Positions 11,717 to 57,110 of a DNA stretch of 64,000 bases are shown piece by piece. The translations under genes and the position numbers were made by a program. The notes under the pieces are model-generated. The model made no database searches, was not told the origin of the DNA, and saw only the letters and a list, made by a program, of their open reading frames with translations. This DNA comes from Bettongia penicillata ogilbyi. Lineage: Eukaryota > Chordata > Mammalia > Diprotodontia > Potoroidae. Each line of letters begins with the position of its first letter. The first letter of the stretch is position 1. The stretch is from assembly GCA_023548195.1 (NCBI GenBank), contig JAJHZJ010000808.1, positions 2,523,182 through 2,587,181 on the forward strand, read 5' to 3'.

Positions 11717-12937
11717 TACTATTAACTTGCTTTTTGACTTTTGTCCAAAAATAAATAAGACTTAGAGAGACCTCCTTTTAATGGAGGTTGCCATAAAAGT
11801 ATAAAATGATATTTTTGTTACTTATATTGTAATTTCCTACCATTCCTTCCTGTTTTTAGTGCGCTCTTGATATCTAGAAATTACTTTTTAAATACCAAAA
11901 TGGGGCTCTAAGCAGGAATTTTGTATTAATAAGACTCCATAATAGATGCATAAAAAAGGGCACATAAAAATCTGCACAACAATCTGAAATGTTGTATCTT
12001 TGCAAAAAATAGAAACCCTTTTCTTATTGCTTACAATGTCAGTGCCTGACTGAAGCATCCATCACTCCTAATCCTAATCAGCCTTAGGAAAGCTAGTTGT
12101 GGTTTTAATTGGCTGTTATACTATCCCTGGATGCTTTGGTGATGATTGATCAGTCAGTCATCCTATGACAAGGGATGCAGGATCATTGACATATATGGGA
12201 GATGTTTTCTTTCTCTCTTCCACTCTATTGATTCAATACAAAAAATAGGCTCAAGTAGAAGTAGGGGGGTGCAAAGTATTTGCTATTATTTCTTGATTGC
12301 TAGAATGATAGCCAATACCACTTACTCCTCAAGCTTTCACTTAATATATCTTTCACTAATCTATAAATAACTGAGGCAAGAGGAGGTGGAGGAAGAAAGA
12401 ACTCTATCCAAGCATTCTTAAATGGAACAGTGACCCCTTTATGAATCTTGCTCCTGGTATTTGTAGGAGTAAGAGAGAAGGAGGGAGGGAAGGGGAGAGA
12501 TAGAGAGAGACAGAGAGACCGAGAGAGACAGACAGACAGACAGAGAGACACACAGAAAGAGAGAGATGCATATTATATACAAAAAAGATAAATGAAAATT
12601 CCATGTCATGGAATATTAATCATTACTAGTTATTTCTGCTGTCTAGTATAAAGCAAAGCCTTTGAAGTCCATAATTTCTTAGTTTCTTGACATTCTCTCA
12701 TCTACTTGGTAACCTTCACTTTCTACATAAAAAAAAAGTTGACATGACAAGGAGTTGTTATTTTTTCTGAAGTTATATAATCAGGGACAAAAATGAAACA
12801 GATACCATGGATTCAGTGATCTCTAGATGCAGTTAAACTCTGAATCTACTTGCTTCTCTACGATAATTAAGCAGCATTGGGAAATGTGTTGCCTGCCTTA
12901 CCTACGTCGTAAAGAGTTTTGATTATACCTAATCCAA
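11717..12937. other. intron, unique sequence plus GA tract
   Basis: Nothing recognised apart from the microsatellite at 12470-12570. Confidence 0.45.
12470..12570 (+). repeat. GA/GACA-rich microsatellite
   Basis: GAGAGA, GGGAGGGA and (GACA)n units mixed with CAGAGAGA. Confidence 0.92.
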
Positions 12938-13015
12938 TTTAATAAACATTAAGCAATTATAATGTGCCGGGCACTGTGCTAAGCATTCTTCTGGACAGAG
13001 AAGAGTAAAAGATTC
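12938..13015 (+). repeat. family X-like 5' block
   Basis: AATAAACATTAAGCAATTAT, GTGCCGGGCACTGTGCTAAG. Short fragment. Confidence 0.55.
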
Positions 13016-13474
13016 TTCTCTATTTTTTTTTTTTGCTTTTCCAGAAGCCAGGCCTGTCATGAGAAGATAAAAGAAAGACATAATTACTATTCAGAGACAG
13101 GTCTTTGGTACCCAGTGCCATAACTCATAGTAGGGCACTGGTGCCCAGAATGCTTGGGACACTAGAATCTGTGTCATATGGGAATAGGTTTTCAGTATTT
13201 GAAGTTTTTGGGGTTTTTTTGTACATAGCCCCAGAAGGGAAAATTAGGATGAATAGGTGACAGATTTGGGCTAAATACAAGATTTTTAATGATTAGAGCT
13301 GTTCAGAAATGGAATGGGCTGCCTTAGAAGGCATTCTCCATCAATTAGGGCAAATCAAATGGTTATTGAACAAATGATGGGGGTCAAAAGGATTCCAGTG
13401 TGCCATATTACTAATGCTAGACAAACAGTACCTACTACCACCTCCCCCACTGTGTAGGATAGTGGGTTGTGTCT

Positions 13475-13560
13475 GAATATATTAATTAATATAGTTAACT
13501 AATAATTTTACATTTTAATTAATAATTAATTGATAATTAATATATTATATTAAGTTCTTT
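13475..13560. repeat. AT-rich low-complexity tract (TAATTAAT)
   Basis: Repeated ATTAATTAATA and TAATTGATAATTAATA units, nearly free of G and C. Confidence 0.85.
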
Positions 13561-13694
13561 TCCTATGATTTGCTTGTTCCAAAAAATAAAATGCAGAAAA
13601 ACAATTCCAGGTAATTAAGAGCTCTACTTTGTTAGGCTCTTGTTAGTTTAACCATATTCCTTATTTCTTTAGTCTAGAAACTTTCCTCCATTGT

Positions 13695-13862
13695 AGATCA
13701 GAATTTGTTCCTTAGAGTCTTGGAAGGTTGCCTGGGGCAGTGAGTGATAAATTGTTTTACCCAAAAATACACAGCTAACATGTGCCAGGAGTCAGATTGA
13801 ACCCAAGTCTTCTTGACTCCAAGGCTAGCTGGTTAACCACTCTACTGTGCTGCTTCTCTTTA
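13695..13862 (-). repeat. SINE-B/C fragment (minus strand)
   Basis: GAACCCAAGTCTTCTTGACT and CTGGTTAACCACTCTACTG are the reverse complement of a tRNA-like SINE head; the rest is decayed. Confidence 0.6.
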
Positions 13863-13938
13863 TTATAATTGGATGGATTTTCCCCTCATGGCAATCTAAA
13901 GTGATAAATTTTTCAGCTGTGGCAGCTTTTGACTATGA

Positions 13939-47213
<33,275 letters not shown>

Positions 47214-47385
47214 CAGTTGCCAGAATCTACCACCATGTAGAAGGAAGCCACAGCCACATTCTTGTAATGTTTGTGGTTAAGGGGATGTCTTCAAAGACAA
47301 CTAGCTCCAGAAGGCCCATCATAGGACACTACAGCAGTTTTGCACAGACAGTATTGAAAATAAATGTTTAAAGACATTTTTCTTA
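47214..47385 (+). other. FAM114A1: FAM114A1 3' UTR (short form)
   Basis: Sequence between the stop codon and the probable cleavage region about 20 bases after the AATAAA. It is unique and non-repetitive. A longer 3' UTR using a downstream site cannot be excluded. Confidence 0.6.
47359..47364 (+). promoter_or_regulatory. FAM114A1: AATAAA polyadenylation signal of FAM114A1
   Basis: Canonical hexamer about 146 bases after the stop codon, followed within 30-50 bases by a T/G-rich stretch (TAATGTATATGGTTGTTAG). Position and context fit a functional site. Confidence 0.7.
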
Positions 47386-47689
47386 ATGTATATGGTTGTT
47401 AGAACAGCTTTTTTTGCAAATAGTAATATTTTCTTCATATTAATTTAAAATGAAACTGCATATATATTCAAAATAATGTTGGCTTGACTATATTTCCATT
47501 CATAAAAAATAATACCTTTAATTGGTAAATCACACTGTGTCAGGAGATCCCATGATCTTGAATTCTTTAAATGCAAATAGTTTCAAATTTCCCACTCTTC
47601 AAGAATTAATTTTTAAAATATTAACTTAAATTTCATACTAAATTCTAATGTAGAAAACATATGTCTTATGAAATTTTCATCTTAGATTG

Positions 47690-47847
47690 TAAGGCAGTAT
47701 GGTAGAGTGGAAAAGCTCCCAGTATACTGAAATGCAGTGGACCTGAATTCAGGCTCTGCCAGTTGTATAACCTTGGGTGAGTCACTTAATTTCTCCAAAT
47801 CTCAGGCTTCTCATTCATAAAAATAAGGTAATTAGTCTACATTATAG
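47690..47847 (+). repeat. MIR-like SINE / SINE-D, split by MITE family 2
   Basis: AGGCAGTATGGTAGAGTGGA, CCTGAATTCAGGCTCTGCCA and TGGGTGAGTCACTTAATTTC. The end may resume at 48029 with CAGATGAATTCTAAGTTTCC. Confidence 0.75.
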
Positions 47848-48028
47848 GTTCTTAACCTCTTTTGTGTCATGGACTCTGCTAGCAGTCTGGTGAAGCTTAT
47901 GGATTCATTCTCAGAATGTTTTTAAATACACAAAATAAAATACATTGGAAATCAGTTATGTTGAAATACAATTATCAAAATATTTTTTTAAAAAATTTAC
48001 AGACCCCAGACAAGGAATCCTTGGACCA
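47848..48028. mobile_element. hAT-like MITE, family 2, diverged copy
   Basis: GGTTCTTAACCTCTTTTGTG, CAGTCTGGTGAAGC and AAATACACAAAATAAAATACA parallel the reverse complement of 17720-17913. The right end GGAATCCTTGGACC is decayed. It sits inside a MIR-like SINE (47690-47847). Confidence 0.6.
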
Positions 48029-48394
48029 GATGAATTCTAAGTTTCCATCCTATTCCAAAATTCTGTGACAATATACACTGTACCTAATTACTCAAGAGAT
48101 CTAATCAGATCTGTAATAAATAGCAAAGAGTTTTCCATTTGAGTTTTACTATAATTTACTGAATTTGAAAAATATTAGTAGTATTCCTACAAAAAATTAA
48201 AAAGTAAGGAAAATAGAGAATGTCTTTAATACTTGGTTTCTTGTTCACTATGTATTTTTTTCTAATTGACATGTAATATATCAATGTGGAGCTGTTAAAT
48301 GATTTTTTTACTGTAAGAAAAATTTTTAGCTATTCAGATATTAAGTTGAATAAATTTGAATTGATTTGATAAGTGCATGACAACATAGCTTTAC

Positions 48395-48515
48395 CAGATT
48401 GTAAACTCCTTGAGGGTAGGGACTGTGTCTTATTTTACTTATTTTGCTTTTTATCCCCAGAACTTAACACAGTACCTAAAAAAAAAAAGGTACACAATAA
48501 ACATGAATTGAATCA
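48395..48515 (+). repeat. L2-like 3' tail
   Basis: AGATTGTAAACTCCTTGAGG, TTATCCCCAGAACTTAACAC and CACAATAAACATGAATTGAA. Confidence 0.75.
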
Positions 48516-48629
48516 ACATCAGTATCATAGTCTTTGAGATTAAAGTATCCATTTATGAATTCATTTATATGTGGAGGTGATGCTACATGACTTAAATAAT
48601 AAGTAAAATCCTTAGGAAACTATATCAAA

Positions 48630-48720
48630 TCGTTTACCATCTCAATGAGGGTGTAGGGGAAAAAGGAAAGGAAGGATAGAATTTGGAATTCAAAACTTAA
48701 AAAAAATGAATGTTTAAAAT
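48630..48720 (+). mobile_element. HAL1/L1 3' UTR end fragment
   Basis: AATTTGGAATTCAAAACTTAA and ATGAATGTTTAAAATTATTT mirror the terminal 3' UTR of HAL1 copy 1 (TTTGGAGCTCAAAATTTTG, ATGAATGTTGAAAACTTAA). Only about 90 bp remain. Confidence 0.6.
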
Positions 48721-49184
48721 TATTTTTGCACATAGTCGGGGAAAAAATAAAATATTATTTAAGCAGGTTGGAAGACCTTCACAAGTCATCACAGGAAGTG
48801 ACTGCTCACATCTATGAAGCCATCTATCACCTCAGTGTCAGCAGTAACTGCATACTCAGTCTACACTCTTCCCTCTTGGGCTCTATTGAAAATGCAGAAA
48901 GGATTATCTCAAGAGTTCTCCAGTGAATCCACGTGAAGTCAGCTGGTTTACAAATGTTCTCAGAGCTACATGGAGTCCTTTGTCCACAAACATACCTTTA
49001 TCTTTCTGGTAGGGTTTCTCCAGTCCACACCTTCTCCCATCCTCACAAACGCCTGTTGTGTAGTATCCTATTCCTCAGAACATCATGTATTGAGGGTACA
49101 ATGGCCTGGAAAATTCAGAAGAGGAAACTAGAAAAAAGTGTTGCTATAGGGTCTAAAAAAACATTCTTTTCTGTGAGAACTTCT
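48721..49184 (+). other. intergenic, unexplained frames
   Basis: Two consecutive + strand frames (48726-48926 and 48933-49277, 66 and 114 codons) follow an L1-like 3' scrap. The first contains SRLEDLHKSSQEVTAHIYEA. I do not recognise either; they may be part of a retroposed fragment. Confidence 0.25.
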
Positions 49185-49315
49185 ATGATAATAACTGCAT
49201 TATATAGTGCTTTGAAGATTTACAAAGTGTTTTACAAATATGATCTCATTTTAACACCACAAAATGTTTTGAGGTAGGCTTATTGTTCTATAGATGATGA
49301 AACAGGCTGGGAGGT
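49185..49315 (-). repeat. MIR-like SINE fragment (minus strand)
   Basis: TTTACAAAGTGTTTTACAAA, ATGATCTCATTTTAACACCA and GATGATGAAACAGGC. Confidence 0.6.
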
Positions 49316-49959
49316 TACATTTTTATTTTACTTGCTTCCTGCAGAATAGTATGAGGGTTATGAAACCTTTGTATTTGCCTTTTTGTAAATTTACAACTTC
49401 AAGAGAAGAATGTATGCAGAATTATGTTTTCTGTATATAAGATATTGCAACTCCAAAGAGCTTTACAGACAGATTAATGAAGTGTGAAGTTTTAAAATGG
49501 AAGTTGTAGCCACGAGCAAGATTTCACTACTTAGATTTCCAAGTCCATGCTCAAGGACTATTTTCAGTGGTAATAATGAATGTAGCCTAAATACCTGATA
49601 TGCAGAAAAGAAAAAAAACTTTGTCAATTGCAAAAGTGATATATCATTCTAAAGGTCAAAAATTTGACTTCACGATATATTCCTACGGACAGTAGACTAG
49701 CAATCAAATGCATAATAATTTCCAGAGATCCAGTTTTATGTATTTTGATTATAAAGTGAAGAACACTTAAAATGTAGTCACTTCTCATACTAATCTTTTT
49801 AAGCAATCATGCTCTTTTCATTCCATTTGTCATTTACTTTGAAACTTTGAAAGATCCATGATGTAACTGACATAGGCATTCCATCCACTGAAGCAGCTCT
49901 GGACCCCTCCACACATTCTTATTTTTTGTGATTCTCTTTTCATGGTTACTATAGAGAGA

Positions 49960-50180
49960 GGAGGCAGGACACACCAGATAGAGAGCTGGTCTTGGGGTCA
50001 AGAAGTCCTGTGTTTAGGTCCTGCCTCTGACACATCCTGGCTGTGTGACTCTGGACCTGTCAATTCCCTAAGACCATAACTCATAGAGAAAGTGCCAATC
50101 TACCCTGACAAAGAGAACTTCTTCAACCTGGAGTCCTCTCTGCCAGTGAAATCACACAGCCAGTTCCTATCCCCTAATTA
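49960..50180 (+). repeat. SINE-B, full length
   Basis: GATAGAGAGCTGGTCTTGGG, TTCCCTAAGACCATAACTCA and GCCAGTGAAATCACACAGCC. Confidence 0.82.
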
Positions 50181-50639
50181 TCTGTTTTTCTGAGTCTTTC
50201 AAGTCAGTAATATTCAGGGTGCAACGATCAGTTGCTGAATAGATGGGATATCCAGGATTTATTCCTTTGGCACTTTCTATTTCTTCAGTAATCCTTTTTG
50301 GATTTAAATGTGTTGGGCTCACTTTACTCTGAGCCATCAATATTGAACAAGGATGTCCTGTCTTCCTTACATCTAATGCAAAATTTCCACTTGTCTAAAT
50401 TATGCGTGTGCTCTGTGCTTTACCCTTATTAAATGAAAACCTTTAACAGCATATTTCCAATTCAAAGTAAAATGTATTCAAGAAAAATTCCTCTTGGGTA
50501 TTGGTGCATACATTTACAGGTTTAATGAGCAGAGTTCAACACAGGGTGGGCATTAAAGCAGTATACCTCGATGGAAATATTCTCTCCTGTTGACAACATA
50601 ACTATCTGTTTTTACTGGGTTTAGTTCACAAAGATATTT

Positions 50640-50840
50640 TAAACAGCATAGTATAATGGAAAGTGCACTGGAGGTGGGATCATATGATTTGGTTTTCACA
50701 TCCTAGCTTTGCCACTGATTTTTATGACCTTGTAGCAGTTACTTGGACCTCCCTAGGCTTCAATTCTGTCATCTGTACAATAAAGGAGTTGAACTATGGG
50801 ACCTCTAAGGTCATTTCCAACTATGAAAGCTCTGTTCCTA
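50640..50840 (+). repeat. SINE-D, sense copy
   Basis: AGCATAGTATAATGGAAAGT, TTCAATTCTGTCATCTGTAC and GGACCTCTAAGGTCATTTCC. Confidence 0.8.
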
Positions 50841-50993
50841 ACCTCAATTTTAAGTGAATAACATGTTTAGCTAAATGGAGTAATAGGAACTTTCTACCAG
50901 TAAGAACTATTTTGGCAGTATATTTTTCAAGGGTGAAAGAATATTCACTGGGGCTTGGAAAATACTAGGGGTGTTGAGGTCAGAGAACCATAA

Positions 50994-51545
50994 TGTTGAG
51001 GTTTGAGGTGCTTGAGACCCCAAAATACCAACACTCCAGGTCCTGCCTGAATGAATTCGACCCAAGCCTTCTTTCAGCTAAAGTAAAACAAAGTGTATTA
51101 AAGATTGGCCATATTGGGTTGACTCTTAAGGAGCCTACACATTTGTGACGCTTGCATTAACCAGTGGACCAGACTGAATCAGCTACACAGAATCAGAGCT
51201 GGATTGAATCTGAGCACCTTCCTGGGGCAGGGATCTGGGGGTGGCCCAGTAGTCTGGGGTCATGGAAGAAAGAATTTAGGGAAGGTCTTGAGGAGGAGTC
51301 CAAGGAGGATCTTAATGGGACAGGGTACCTGATCAAGGGTGGGAAATGGCTGGAGGCCATCGGGAGATAACAGACAATGGAGGGCTGGAATGAGAAGCAG
51401 GTGGGGCAGTCCAGAGGTAACCGGTAGTGGAGGGCCAGGCTAGGCTAAGGGTTACAGATTTGGATATTGAAAATTCAAGGAGAGTTCCAGGAGGTTCCCA
51501 GAGTCTGTACCCCATTAGGGGTATAGGGTTATGTACCACAGATTG
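50994..51545 (-). mobile_element. solo LTR (minus strand), same family as 26480-29941
   Basis: Left edge TGTTGAGGTTTGAGGTGCTT is the reverse complement of the LTR end at 29941. The rest aligns with the left part at 26480-27055. Right edge is uncertain because another LTR-like block follows at once. Confidence 0.7.
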
Positions 51546-51559
51546 TACTCTATTTTGAA

Positions 51560-52090
51560 GTCAATTACCCTACTAAGGGAAATCAGGTTAAGTGAAGACC
51601 CCCTCGGGCGTGAATTCCCCGTCAGGCATGACCCCCACTCTTCCTGCCAAAGCTAAAATTTTACTAAGTATCCTCCTTAGGCAAATAAAATGCTCCAAGA
51701 TAGAGAACCACAAAAGTTCTGATCATGTGACCTGATGTACACTTTCCCCTTCGCCACTGCCACATCAGCATTCTTCCCTCAAATTCCACAGTTGGTAACA
51801 AAAATCTTCTTTGGTGAGCAATGATCCTTTCCATGTTCTTTGGGGTAGATTCCCGTGCTTAGATTGTACGCCTGGATTCCCAGCCAATGGGAAGAGAGGC
51901 TAGTGGGCTTCCCGAGTTAGGACTATATAATGCTGTACTCCACTCTGCTCAAGTGCAATCCCTTGCTGACACCACCCATGGTCTTGCAAGAAGTGCTCCT
52001 TCTCATAAGATTGTAATTAATTCTTTTTTCCTTCTACCTTGACAAGCCTCCGAGTTTAATTTAAGTAAGGGTTGCTGTATCTCACACACT
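51560..52090 (+). mobile_element. probable second LTR of a different family
   Basis: Promoter-like order CCAATGGG (51884), GACTATATAATGC (about 51921) and a 3' part with CTTGACAAGCCTCCGAG and an end in CTCACACA gives the usual U3-R-U5 look. No internal retroviral reading frames flank it. Boundaries and class are not certain. Confidence 0.5.
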
Positions 52091-52497
52091 ACTCTCCCCT
52101 ACCAAGTACCCAGAATTTTATAAACAATGGAGATAACCAAAACTTTTATCTGGCCATGAATGGATTTAGAAAAAAAAAAAAGATTATTTCACATCGAAAA
52201 AGACCAGTGATTTGGCCCCCAAACAGAGCCTAGTCCAAGCATACATAATGCTAATTACATAAGTTTATAATCACCCTGATTCAAATTTTGGCCTTTGAAC
52301 CCCATTGGTCAGCATTCCGGGATTCACTAAATTCCACCTCTTGATTACATCTTCATTTACTTTATTCTCTAAAGGAGTACTCTTAGTCCCCTCTCCTTTT
52401 ATCTACATCAGATAGCATGATTAAAGGAATTTTCAATTGCTAAGAGAACTGACAAAAGAGGGAGTAAGAAGATTCCAACCGAGGTGTGAACACTTCT

Positions 52498-52769
52498 TCC
52501 TTCATTGCAGAGGAAGATCATGCCAGCAGAGAAATAATGACATTACCTGCACTTGACTTTATTTTGAGTGAGGGAGGGCTGTGCAGGTCATCCAATGACC
52601 AGATATTCATCAGGATGACTGGAGATGACTCAGGATGAGGCAATTGGGGTTAAGTGACTTGCCCAAGGTCACACAGCTAGCGAGTGTCAAATGTCTGAGG
52701 TGAGATTTGAACTCAGGTCCTCCTGACTCCTGCACTGGTGCTTCATCCACTGCACTACCTAGCTGTCCC
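52498..52769 (-). repeat. SINE-E (minus strand), near full length
   Basis: GTGAGGGAGGGCTGTGCAGG, TATTCATCAGGATGACTGGA and CACTGCACTACCTAGCTGTC are the reverse complement of SINE-E. Confidence 0.88.
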
Positions 52770-53324
52770 AATCTAGGATATCAATAATGAAGGTGGGTTT
52801 TATGGCTCTAATCCTTATCCTTTGTATCCTTTGGTACTCAGAAAGAAACCTTTTAGATATGCTGATTTTCAAGCAGCCAACCTCCCCCACTGCTCTCTAT
52901 ACAAGCAGTTTTTGTCTGATATTAGCCATCAGTTTGAATTATAACTTTATATAATTTTTATGGAAACAAAATTCAATCATACCTTACATACCTTGCTTTC
53001 TTACTATTAGGTGTCAAAAAGTATTGCTTACTAATCTGCTTCTAAGAATGGGTTTTAAAAAAACACATTATTAAAAGCAGTTCTCTACATTCTAAAATAA
53101 TACTTCATCATATCTCTTTTAGGTGATCAAATTTCAAAATGTCACAGGAGTTGATTTGAAAAAAAGTCTTGCCAGACATGAATCATCTTTCTCAACTATA
53201 CTTAAAATTTTTTCACCAAAATGGTGGAGGCCAGAGCAAGGGGAACACACTTTAAGTTAATGATGTGTTTTTTACCAGAAGTATTATAACTAGATGTACT
53301 CCTCCCTTCCCCCAAATGCCACCC

Positions 53325-53440
53325 CACTTAGAATGTAAGTTCCTTGGAAACAGGACTTGTTTCACTCTTTGTACTTGCAGCCCTATTATCTTAGCATGTA
53401 CAAGGCACTTAATAAATGCCTGTTGACTTGATTGGACTTG
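53325..53440 (+). repeat. L2-like 3' tail
   Basis: TAGAATGTAAGTTCCTTGGA, CAAGGCACTTAATAAATGCC and TGTTGACTTGATTGG. Confidence 0.8.
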
Positions 53441-55104
53441 AACATTTCTCTATAATTTATTCTGTACCTCGTCTATTGAACAGCACTGAATAAAGGAGCT
53501 GTTATTTTCATTTTTTCTTGAATTCTTCAAATAACCTGTTCAGTTAGTCTTCTGCATAATTGCATGGGTCTTTTTTTCATTACAATAAATGACTACAACC
53601 TGTATAGGTAGTTTTATTAACGGTACTTCCAATAACATGACCAGCATCTATAATCAAAACAGTTTGGGCACAGGGGCTGGGTGTAGAGGGACTGAATCCT
53701 GTATTCTGCATTTAAATGTACTTACCTTGACCTAGATCACAGAACATTTTTCTCCCCAAAAGCTATCAGACAAAAATAAATAAGATTATGTCATCACTAT
53801 AGTCACTGCTGATTCATTTGACAGACCTGTCTGTTCTATTGGTCTCAAAGGGATTAAATACTGAAAATGAATATTTTTGAGGATTTCTTATAAAACATCA
53901 CAAAGTACAAAGTGCAGGCACTTGGGGTAATTCTGAGATTCTCTTCCTTGACCCAGCCTTCACCCCAGGACCTCTAAAACTAGAGAGACGATGCATGACT
54001 TTCCTCTTTCGCTTTTCACAGATTCCAGAAGGGAGCAGGTATCTCTCCCCAGGGTTCCCATAGTTTTTATTTCAACAATCATCTCCTCTTTTTTAATGGC
54101 AGTAAGATATAAAATAAAACTTCTCCTTGTTTATCCTCTACTTTTTGGAGGATGAAATTAACACTAAGTCAAATTATCATTGTCAAGTCAAGAACTTATT
54201 AGCTGCTCTATTTTTTGGCAGAGAGCTCCAGAAAGTGTCTAGATAACTGAAATTATCTTCATAACTACTATATCATGTGCCCTGTCACTACAATATGATG
54301 CCTCAACTCCAGGCTTACAATCTGTTTCTCAAGCTCTACGTTTATTCCCTTTTTGGTCAGGCATAGTCTAGTACCTCTATAGAAAACACTCAAATCTAGT
54401 AGAAATTAAAAATACAAATATTGCATACTCAATACAAGTCATTACTCCATTAACTATTCTACATAATGGGAGAGATTCTCAATTTTTGTGAGTTTTTTTT
54501 AAAAAAAATACTTTTGGGTGTTTGCATCTTAACCTTAAGCAAGTAAATTACCTAATTAATTTACAACTAGTTATCACCTTTTAATGACTTGACAGCTATA
54601 CTCAATTTGATTTCTTTAGTTTCAATGACCCCATAGCCATGTTCAATTTTCTTTCAGCCTTGAACCAATCTTCTGTTGGTTTCACCAAAGCATCCTACCT
54701 ACCATTTTCTTTGCCTTTTAATTTTTTCACTTACATTTTCTTTCTTACGTTTCTCTTGCCTTGCAAACTACTTTTTCCTTATTCTCCTAAAGTTTATTCT
54801 TCAAATTCTGCTTTCTAATCTTTCTTGGTCCCTCTTAATACTTTTCTATCCTTTTTAAATTTCCTTAATCCTGCTCCTCTTTCAATGAGAAATTGGTCTA
54901 GTATGTGGGTCTGGAGGTTGTTCTTTAGATCTTTTTCATTTTCTCCTAAATTTTACCAAATTCCTCTTCCATAAATTCAGTCTCTGATTTACTTTGAACA
55001 GTACTTTCATCCATTCTTCTTCCAATACTTTCAACTTATCTACATGATTCCCTTTTTGTTATTCAGCTTCTCCTCTTTTCTCCCACTCTTTATTAAAAGA
55101 TCAG
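53440..55104. other. intergenic, mostly unique AT-rich sequence
   Basis: Checked on both strands for TMEM156-like membrane or signal segments; none recognised. A hydrophobic 60-codon frame at 54676 is T-rich low complexity. Confidence 0.4.
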
Positions 55105-55320
55105 ACTTCAAATCCCATCTGCATTAACTTGAGCAAAGTTATTTAACTCCTCGGGTCTTCAGTTTCTTCATTTGTAAAATTAGGGCATGTGAACAGATGG
55201 CTCCCTTTCAGCTTTTAAGCTATGATGATAATTTAAAGGTAAGTTACCAATCTACATTGGTGTAAAGAGTTTCTGTACTGGGAATTCCCATACTGATGAA
55301 ATCATAGATCTTAACCTCCC
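55105..55320 (+). repeat. SINE-B/C hybrid-looking copy
   Basis: TTCAGTTTCTTCATTTGTAA is followed by CTACATTGGTGTAAAGAGTT and GGGAATTCCCATACTGATGA, the SINE-B 3' part. Confidence 0.6.
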
Positions 55321-55429
55321 TTCACCTAAAAAATGTACAAGGTCCTGGAGGTATAGAGATATTAACATAAAATAGAAAAAATCTCTGCCCTCAGGGAGTT
55401 TACAATCAAATAGGAATTGTCCTTCAGTC

Positions 55430-55976
55430 TATGATTGCTGGAATTGACTTTGATTCCACTTTAACCTAAGGTTAGAATTGATAGAAAAAAACATATTTTC
55501 AGTCTCTATTAGCCTTCTAGCTTTCCCTTACATCAAAATGTGGGAAACAAAAGGAAGAATTCTGTTTCCATAGGATTAAAACTTCTTTCAGCTTTGAGTG
55601 ATAGTAATCAGATAAGTCAGAGGTGACTAGTTCTAATCAAGTTGTGAACTAGCAGAACCAGGCTTCTGATCAGATAAAAAGTCAGAAGCTTGTGTGCATT
55701 CAGAACTGTTTGAAGGAGAACCTATCAGGAAGGAGAACATGAAGGGGGATGTTCAGCAAGTTGCATCTAGCCAATGGAGAGCAAGACACGAAATTCAAAT
55801 CTAGATGAATTATAAAAAGATTTTTGTAACTAGCTTAACATGTGCTTGCTTCTGACCCCTTTTCAGAAGGGGCAGAGGCCAAGTCACCCATCAGATTATG
55901 ATGTGAAATAAAAATCTTTTTTTTCTAAATTCACTCATGGCCAGATGGAATTCTTGGTAAGACAATTATTTCTAAC
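55430..55976 (+). mobile_element. possible solo LTR
   Basis: AAATAAAAATC at about 55908 followed by CTAAATTCACTCATGG, GAATTCTTGGTAAGAC and an end in CTAACA resembles the R-U5 end of ERVL/MaLR-type LTRs. AGCCAATGGAG is upstream at 55768. Start not determined. Confidence 0.35.
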
Positions 55977-56733
55977 AAAGATTTTTTTGTCAAAAAAAAG
56001 CTAACCACTCCCTTCATTTCTGCTTTACTTCCTTGCCTTTCCCAGGAAGGTACAACTATTCCAAAGAGAAAAGAGTTACAGGTGAAGAGATGACGCCAAA
56101 AGAGGAAATAATAATTTTAAACAATGCTAAATACAAAAGACTTCAAAGACACTTAGCCAACAAACTGTTATAATTTTTCTATTAAATGTGGACTGTTCTG
56201 GGATACATAATGACTACAGAAGCAATTTCAGAAAGCTTCTAGAGAGAAAAGTCATATAAATGTAAGGAACCATGGCTATGAAGTATTAACATGATACTGA
56301 ATTGCTGCATATCATATTTCCAAAGGGCAGTTTACAATCTGTTCATTTTGATGAATTCAGCAGCAGGGAATTTGAATCCCTGCATCTGTAATTTCTGTCT
56401 CTCTAGAAATTTATGATGAAATTCTACATACAAATAATGTGTTAAGGTAGAATGAATTTAAGGCTTCACTTTGGCCAGACAGCTCCATTATACTCTAAGG
56501 GGCAATAATAAATGAAAGAAAAGAAAAGTCATGGGAGATAATGAATTGGAATAGTAATAATCTTCCCAAAGTACAAAAGAAGTCTGTAATTTACCCAGTA
56601 TTGCCGAAACCATTTGCTTCCTATAAAGTATAAAATGGATTCCACCATTTGGGGCCAAGACAGCATAATGAGTTAGCATTTTTCTTAACCCATGAAGTAT
56701 CTGTGAGCCTCTATTGCTTGTCAAAGTTTGGGT

Positions 56734-57110
56734 TGTTGGGGTTTGGGGTGCTGGGAACCCTGAAGTACAAGGGTACATGGGGTCTGCCTCAAAAGAATTC
56801 AACCACTCAAGCCTTCATTCATTCAAAGTTTCATTCAAAGATTTATTTTTCACTCCAGTAGAAGTGGACTAGATTCTAAATGAATCAGAGCAAGGAAAAA
56901 CAGTGAGAAGATCTGGATAGGATTAAGGAGTGTTAAATAGCCTGAGGTGGTCCAGGTGCAGACAATGAAAGGTGTTAAGTGATTGGAGAGGCACAGTGAT
57001 TCTGAGATAGGCCAGAGGCCTCAGGTGATCCACTATTGTGGGAAAGTTCAGGGAATGGGTTGTATGTGGGAAAGTTCAGGGCTTCTTAGGGGTCTAGGTC
57101 CCATTGACCA
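56734..57110 (-). mobile_element. solo LTR fragment (minus strand), related to 50994-51545
   Basis: Left edge TGTTGGGGTTTGGGGTGCTG parallels the left edge at 50994, and both continue with AGAATTCAACC-like sequence, CAAGCCTTC and a GTCCAGGTGC-type middle. More diverged; the right edge is lost. Confidence 0.55.
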
